Below are positions 58,501 to 64,000 of a stretch of DNA of 64,000 nucleotides, piece after piece. The DNA is taken from NCBI GenBank assembly GCA_021292105.1, contig CM037870.1:16029234-16093233 (forward strand), in the 5' to 3' direction. The notes below the pieces were generated by a model. The model had not been told where the DNA came from. It was given only the letters and a program-made list of their open reading frames with translations, and did not search any database. Made by a program: the position numbers and the translations under genes. This stretch comes from Anadara kagoshimensis (taxonomy: Eukaryota > Mollusca > Bivalvia > Arcoida > Arcidae). Numbering within the stretch: position 1 is the stretch's first letter; the number at the start of each line of letters is the position of its first letter.

Positions 58501-59249
58501 GGAAAGTTACGAGCGGTGTCGGAAACTACCAAGTATTAGCAGTTCGTTTAGGTAAGGTTTTAGTGTATTACAGGTAAATGTAAGACGTGGGAAACTGTCA
58601 GACACATCAATACTGACTATTCTAACCATAGGAATGCAAAATACAACTATGATTGATAAATTTGGTGACCGGTGACCTTTAAGGAGACTGCTCTAATTTT
58701 TTTTTTGTTGAATTTTAAAAAAATAATAAAATAAAAAATACTTCATTGTTTAATGAATGTTTGTTATATGGCGCTATATACTCCGTAGGTATCCGTATTT
58801 TAACGCTTCTGCTGTTAACCGATCGTGTCTCAGTGGCATGTGGTCAAAAGCGCGCGAAAGCTTACGTTTTACAGGAGTAACTTACCCTTTAAGAGCAGAA
58901 ATCTAGTGTGCAACTTATTTTTTTTCAGTTTTAAAAGTTTTTACTTCGTTTTTTTGGTTTGTGCTTTAACCATTGACATGAGTTGGTATCTTTATTTTGG
59001 ATGTAACACCCGAGTTCGATGATTGTTTTTTTTCCGTAAAAAATGTCGAAAAATGCGACCAGAACAATGTATTGATTTTATTTCAATTTTTACTTTTGGG
59101 CACAAAATTTTGAAATAATAATGATCACCCCTTAATTAAAGATGAAGGTTGGTCTAATAGTAACTGTTTTATAACATTTGTAGGATTTCCAAGCCTTTGA
59201 TGATGCTGTTGAAGATGGAAGACTACTAGAATTTTTAAAATTGAAATGA
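51155..59249 (+). CDS. SH3BGRL3: Gene D: SH3BGRL3-like protein (SH3 domain-binding glutamate-rich-like 3)
   Basis: Three in-phase exons: 51155-51199, 53827-53994 and 59184-59249, all GT-AG, encoding 92 residues, close to the 93 of vertebrate SH3BGRL3. Recognisable features in order: start MSVKLYMTSVTTSR; LDGKKIQYQEIDL; REEMRAKAG; PPQLFNGDEHCGDFQAFDDA; a final EFLKLK. The family has a thioredoxin/glutaredoxin-like fold without the active-site CxxC, and here too that position (SVTTSR) has no Cys. Members are small cytosolic proteins tied to redox signalling and cytoskeletal control; the exact role here is unknown. The ATG context is ACAAGATGT. Intron 2 (5.2 kb) is mostly a TTAA-delimited foldback element. 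A tandem array sits just upstream (50387-50965). Confidence 0.92.
51202..53826 (+). other. Gene D intron 1 contents
   Basis: CAT/CAC microsatellite blocks at 52300-52535 and 52585-52735, a short CRE-like pair GTGACGTATCAATACGTCAC at 53279, a reverse SINE-1 tail piece (53484-53590), and part of the CAAGGTC repeat at 53630-53760. No other gene seen. Confidence 0.6.
53827..53994 (+). CDS. SH3BGRL3: SH3BGRL3-like exon 2
   Basis: Acceptor TTATTTTCAG ends at 53826, donor GTAAGT at 53995; 56 codons, phase 0 at both ends. Contains the family hallmark PPQLFNGDEHCG, with the proline preceding the conserved strand. Confidence 0.93.
54277..58678. mobile_element. 4.4-kb TTAA-delimited foldback in gene D intron 2
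   Basis: Four segments separated by TTAA at 54273, 56370, 56576, 58469 and 58679: arm A (54277-56369), L (56374-56575), arm A inverted (56580-58468), L inverted (58473-58678). A and L both begin AGGTCACCGGTCACCAAA, seen four times in alternating orientation. Arms differ by indels, mostly in simple repeats ((ATC)n at 55498, (ATT)n at 57430). TTAA flanks are piggyBac-like, but the ends are not the usual CCC; no transposase ORF seen. Confidence 0.85.
59184..59249 (+). CDS. SH3BGRL3: SH3BGRL3-like exon 3
   Basis: Acceptor ATTTGTAG ends at 59183; encodes DFQAFDDAVEDGRLLEFLKL then K and TGA. Confidence 0.92.
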   Translation, partial: DFQAFDDAVEDGRLLEFLKLK

Positions 59250-59327
59250 AAAACCAGAAAAGGTATTTTTAGAATATATATCAAAATTAATACTCTGTGT
59301 AATTAAATTGACAAAGTGAACTATTTG

Positions 59328-59632
59328 AGTTGAGTTGAGCAATGGTGTTAAACGTCCCATTCTGGAGGAATATTTCACTTATAATGAGACGTCACCAGCT
59401 ATAATCGAAGGTATAGAAATTTTGCCTGTGCGTTGCGCTGCTGGCATTATACAGCAGAGTTCTTTATCGTGCCACGCTTACCGTGACACGGGACCTCGTT
59501 AATTTTAAGTTCCCATTAAAAAAAAAAACATTTCGTAATGCTGAGTGCTAGATGGAAGAGCAGTCACTACCTACTTTCAAGTCTTGGGGTCAGACCCGGT
59601 CATGGTTCGATCCCACAACCACCCACTTACGG
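59328..59632 (-). mobile_element. SINE-1 copy, reverse
   Basis: Tail GTGTTAAACGTCCCATTC at left and B-box side GGTTCGATCCCAC at right; sits 80 bp after the gene D stop. Confidence 0.8.
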
Positions 59633-59737
59633 GTTGAACTATTTGAGATAAGCGCTTTATCGTCCTTTTTAAGACACTTTAGCCCTTTTCAAACCAAATC
59701 ATGACTACTCTACCAAGAGAAAATTCCAAAGGGATTT

Positions 59738-59860
59738 GGGGCATCGGTGGCCAAGTGGTCTAAACCGCCGAATCCAATTTAGGGTAGGTCCTAGAGTGCT
59801 GAAGTTTGTCAAGTTGCTTGTCTAAGGTTGGTGTGTTAGTTTGTTAGTTTCCTGCACTGA
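59738..59860 (+). mobile_element. SINE-3 fragment
   Basis: Head GGGGCATCGGTGGCCAAGTG followed by GGTAGGTCCTAGAGTG and AAGTTTGTCAAGTTGCTTG. A longer SINE-3 copy is at 61588-61798. Confidence 0.55.
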
Positions 59861-60263
59861 AAAACGTTACCTGTGACATGTTTAACATGTCAGCCGGTAT
59901 GAGGCGCCGTTTCTATATTCATTGGCTATAATTTTACTATTTGCATTAATCGATTTTTGCATATGTAAAAATGTTAGCTATTTTAACTTATGTAAAAATC
60001 CCATTTATTCATATGCAAAATTCACTTCATTTTTACATATGTAAAATCATTTTTGGATATCTTAGAATAATTTCACATGTTAAATTCGATTTATTGGTGT
60101 TCATAAATGAATTATGCATTTGTTGAACTAGAAACGTCGCCTCATAAGTCGGCGCTTTAGACTAATGACCACTTTAATTTGCCCAAATTACCTTTAAAGT
60201 TGATGAACTAGTGAATAGCAGATTAATTGGTGATCTTTATTTATTTTATTTGATCTCTTTTAG

Positions 60264-60391
60264 CCTTTATGAAGATGGTTGAATACAGTATTATACGTTT
60301 TCTAGAGACGAAATGAACGATGAAGACAGTCTGTTTGTGCTTGTTATAATAAATGACGGAGAGACATTTTGTGCTGTAATATATTTATGGA

Positions 60392-60444
<53 letters not shown>

Positions 60445-60464
60445 CAGTGGCAGTGATTGGTTGA

Positions 60465-60505
<41 letters not shown>

Positions 60506-61100
60506 GATGAGTGTGATGATGGATTACGTTGATGTTGGATATTTAGGAGAAAATATATGTATATCTACTTTTTTGACAGAGGGAAATGGGGGTGGGTGGT
60601 TCTTTTTATTATTTGAATATTTTTTACCAAATGTATTATTTGTTGTGTTTAGGATTGTAATGTGTTGATGGGCTATAACTGGTTTTAAAAATGGTGAATG
60701 TATAGTATGGAGAGACAAACATGACATAATTGTATACATTGCTCACTGTATGGAGAGCCAATTGTGACATTGTAATTGTACAAGTATCTTCAATAATCCT
60801 TGCAATTTCTGTTTGGAGAGACAATCTTGACATATTATATAATTAGGCAACTGCACATGATGTTGTTTTAAACATGTGTAGTCCGACTAATCATCCCAAT
60901 AAATCCCCAATTTTAATTTTTGTCTTTGTTGGGGCTTTAAATGGGGACGAATAGTTGGGCATATACATGTGCTGTCAATTTACCCATTTTTTGCATATGT
61001 GATGTTTATTGCATTTGAGAAGATGACACTGCATTGTGTGTAATGTTTTGAGGTATCTCATCTTTTATACATATTGAAATAAAAAATGTGATATAATTTT
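60264..61100 (+). other. Possible 3' UTR exon of the SH3BGRL3-like gene
   Basis: A donor-like AAAAG/GTATTT at 59263 lies just after the stop, an acceptor-like ATCTCTTTTAG ends at 60263, and AATAAA lies at 61078-61083. Together they suggest a spliced 3' UTR, with (GA)n microsatellites at 60396-60442 and 60472-60500 inside it. Inference only; transcripts would decide. Confidence 0.3.
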
Positions 61101-61199
61101 TATGTGCCGTTTTTATTCATTACCCCATGTTAAAGGTCCTTACCAGCTCTATAATTGTTAGGTACTTTGTTTTGGATATAACACTTTTACCCCAAATTT

Positions 61200-61798
61200 G
61201 AGCTGAGTTGAGTAATGGTGTTTAAAGTCCCAGTCAAGAATATTTCAATTATATCAAGATGTCACCAGCTATAGGCAAAGGTGCAGAAATTTTGCTTGTG
61301 CGTGCCTTGATGACATTATACAGCAGGGTTCTTTAGCCTGCCAAACCAATGGCGACACGGGAACTCGTTTATTTAAGTTCCTATCCGAAAGAACCGCCAC
61401 TTTCATAATGCTGAGTGCTTGGGGAAATAACAATCACTACCCACTTTCAATCCGAGTATTGAACCCACAACCTCCACTTACCAAGTGATCACTCTACCAA
61501 CGGAGCTACCACAGTGGTCCTACCCCGAGTTTGATGCCTTTTTAAAAAGTCGAAAAATACAACCAGAATAATATAACTTTTCTGTTCTTAGCCTAATTGG
61601 GCTAAACTCTAAAGTGCATGCTCACTGAACACAGTGGTTCCCACCCTCTAAATTTGAATCCTACTTGGGTAGATTCTAGTGTGAGAAAGTTTGTCAGTTT
61701 GCTTGCTGAAGATTGTTTTCTCCACCATCCCTGAATGGGCCCCGGTGATTGAAAAATTCTTGACAGAGGCATAAAACACCATCTCACTCCACTCCATG
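61200..61798. mobile_element. SINE-1 reverse copy, then SINE-3 forward copy
   Basis: SINE-1 61200-61517 (tail left, head CTCTACCAACGGAGCTACC right). SINE-3 61588-61798, with TTTGAATCCTACTTGGGTAG and a tail TTCTTGACAGAGGCATAAAA like that of SINE-1. Confidence 0.7.
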
Positions 61799-62006
61799 TT
61801 AAAGGCAAAATAATGGTTTCATAAGCCCTTCGACAAAGCATTATATCAAGCTGGTTTCATATTGACCCAACTTGGCCCTCTAGGTTCATCACAGTAAGGG
61901 TAAGTTGGAAAAAAACATTTACCATATGACGGCATATCAAAATTGATCCAATTTGGCCCCGTGGGTTTTAGAGGAGGATCTATTTCATCACCCTTTGATA
62001 ACGGTC

Positions 62007-62229
62007 ACCATTGTGGTAGCTCAGTTGGTAGAGTGCTAGCTCCATAAGTAGGAGATCGTGGGTACGAGCCTGACTGGGTCTGACCCAAGACTTGAAAGTG
62101 GGTAGTGACTGTTCTTTCACTAAGTGCTCTGCATTACGAAATGAAAGTCATGATAGCTGGTGACGTCTTGATATAAATGAAATTGAAATATTCTTGACTG
62201 GGATGTTAAACACCATTACGCACTCACTC
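62007..62229 (+). mobile_element. SINE-1 copy, forward, internally deleted
   Basis: Good head (GGTAGCTCAGTTGGTAGAG, GATCGTGGGTACGAGCC) and body to GAAATGAAAGTCAT, then directly the tail GCTGGTGACGTCTTGATAT. Confidence 0.85.
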
Positions 62230-62379
62230 CCTTTGATAACGGTCAAAACATATAAAATTGTTCCAGTTTGACCAATATGTGTCACATTTCACATTCATAT
62301 ATCCCTTGCGGTTGCATCTTTTTGTGCCCAAAAGCAGAGCATGTGAATATGACAAACTTTCTCACACTTGTTATATTGC

Positions 62380-62910
62380 AAGTCTAAGCGTATCGAGGCC
62401 CTCATGAAATTTTATGGCCATCATCACAATATTTCTGATAAGTATAGGTTAACAACATTGACCTGTCCGTTTGACCTTTCATTAGGAATATTTATATAGG
62501 AGGACTCACTCAATACATAGGTAGTGTTAAGATTCACTGTTAATGAATATGCACATTGCCTGTGATTAGTGTTCACATCATATGACGAAATATACACACA
62601 TGATCCCTATTACTTAGTACTTAAATTCACTCATCCATAATGAATATTTAAATCCAAGGTCAAGCGGACAGGTCAATGTTGTTTGCCTAAATATGTCTCT
62701 GTATGCAAATTATCCAGCATATATATCCAACATCCCATAGTTCCATGTTCCTTTCATTTTCAATTTTAATTACACACAAGGAGGTGCTTGCTTTTCTAGA
62801 GCACCCGGCCTCAATTCCCTGGTGGAAGTTCAGGTGTTTAACCTTATTTGCTATTTTTCAAAGTTTTACTTTTACTTTGGGATTGTGATTGGTATGTTTG
62901 TTTTTGATTT
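62380..62910 (+). repeat. Family 1 forward copy split by MITE-A (62445-62689)
   Basis: Family 1 continues from TTCTGATAAG to TGTCTCTGTATGC across the insertion. The MITE-A has ends TAGGTTAACAACATTGACC and CAATGTTGTTTGCCTA with TA on both sides. Confidence 0.85.
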
Positions 62911-63734
62911 ACCAAGTTACAAAAATAACGAATAAAATAAATTCAGGATTTTTAAGATACCAGTTTTAAAAAAGTGACCAAATAACTACTAGGTATATTT
63001 TTCAGTAAAACTACAGATTTATGTGTATTAATCTGATTTTATTGTAAATAAATAATGTTTGACAACAGAGTAATACAACGTACCAGTGTAGTAAATAGTC
63101 TTATTATGAATAAGATTCACCGCTGTACCACGCAATAGCCCCTAACATTTGTGAGGAACAGTTATATTTCCAATGGATATTGGATCTTGCCATTTAGTGT
63201 TTTCCCGTAAAAATGACATTATTCCATAAATTTGAGAGGTAAATGTTTTCCAAAGCATCCTGCAGAAAGGTAAAAAGGAAGTTATTATGGTAATTTGCGA
63301 CATTTTCCAAAATGTCCCATACAGATGTTAAGAGGTGTTGCTTACATGGTACAATGCGAACCGCATTACGTTCAGTGTATTAACATTTTAAGATATGGCA
63401 ATCAAATGTTCTTTCTGTAAGCTTCATCTTCTTCCAATTAAAAGCCTGGTCTTTGTACTTGAAACAGCATTAATGTAGACTGTATATTCTCAACACACTT
63501 TTCTTCAGTTTAGGACCTATTAGTTCCTGGTTCTTATACTCAACACAAACTGTATATTTTCAATCTCTTTCTGGTGTTTGCAATTTTTCAGTTGCCATAA
63601 ATATGTACCAGTAGTTTATTTTATAGGTCACTGCAGAGTTTAAAAACATGGATGACACATTCTTTTTGACAGTTGATACAACTGTGTAACATTCTCTTCA
63701 ACAATATAATCTGATGTATAAAAACTGAGAACAG
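62910..63734. other. Stretch without recognised features
   Basis: AT-rich sequence with a weak duplication around CTGTATATTCTCAACACA (63480) and CTGTATATTTTCAATCTC (63550). No gene seen. Confidence 0.4.
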
Positions 63735-64000
63735 TAAAGCTTGCTCACCTGCGTATTCAGTTCATCAAAATACCGGAACTTAATCTTGGACAACCCAGCT
63801 TGGACCTGATTTTAATTAAGCTGCAATGATCTGTACACAGGAGCTGCCAGAGAAACAGTATAGCTTGCTCAAATATGTATCCAGTTCATCAAAATACTTA
63901 TATTGGATGAACAAACTCGTACCCCATTTTAATTAAGCAACAACCATCTGTACACATGAGCTGTCACAAGAGCCATATAGCTTGCTTGCTTACATATCAA
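63734..64000 (+). repeat. ~120-bp tandem repeat running off the window end
   Basis: Units begin at GCTTGCTCA at 63738, 63862 and 63978, containing CAGTTCATCAAAATAC and TTTTAATTAAGC. Confidence 0.8.

Noticed and set aside
54277-58678. piggyBac transposon with coding capacity
   Set aside because: TTAA borders fit, but the ends are AGGTCACC rather than CCC and no transposase reading frame is visible; only a non-autonomous foldback can be claimed.

Overview
This is an AT-rich, intron-rich and heavily repeat-laden stretch of animal nuclear DNA. It has no operons and no bacterial features. Short coding exons sit between GT-AG splice sites, kilobases apart, among tRNA-derived SINEs, small TA-flanked inverted-repeat elements (MITEs), foldback elements, minisatellites and microsatellites. 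The SINE structure, the recurrent GGGAGATAA-type motif and the general style suggest a marine mollusc, most likely a bivalve. That is inference from repeat style and I cannot name the species.

Four genes can be supported. Three are paralogues of one family of predicted single-pass membrane proteins that I do not recognise. Gene A (+, 1-5381, 5' end outside the window) has its last four exons here. Gene B (+, 10743-19541) has six exons; its signal-peptide exon was not found. Gene C (-, 43197-32621) has seven exons, including a signal-peptide exon. The shared plan is: signal peptide; an ectodomain made of two related modules of two exons each; a Thr-rich stalk; one transmembrane helix followed by a basic stretch; and a cytoplasmic tail with PPxY motifs, expected to bind WW-domain proteins such as NEDD4-type ubiquitin ligases. 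A and B are tandem; B and C converge tail to tail. C has two splice junctions out of phase with its paralogues, so it may be decaying, or the sequence may carry single-base errors. Gene D (+, 51155-59249) is a clear SH3BGRL3-like gene of three exons encoding a 92-residue thioredoxin-fold protein. Its second intron is mostly a 4.4-kb foldback whose segments are separated by TTAA.

Layout: 1-5.7 kb gene A; 5.7-10.7 kb repeats and a 36-bp degenerate array; 10.7-19.7 kb gene B; 19.7-32 kb a largely gene-free block with a 30-bp TATCGATA array, a CAT microsatellite block and a 1.3-kb foldback; 32.1-43.2 kb gene C; 43.2-50.4 kb MITEs, nested insertions and a 64-bp minisatellite that grew from a MITE end; 50.4-61.1 kb gene D; 61.1-64 kb SINEs, a nested MITE and a tandem repeat running off the end.

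The most interesting points are: the unrecognised PPxY membrane family with an internally duplicated ectodomain; inverted repeat copies bracketing the same exon in two paralogues; two minisatellites that each start at a terminus of the same MITE family; and the TTAA-partitioned foldback. Coordinates of exons come from reading frames and splice dinucleotides; repeat borders are approximate unless terminal repeats are stated.
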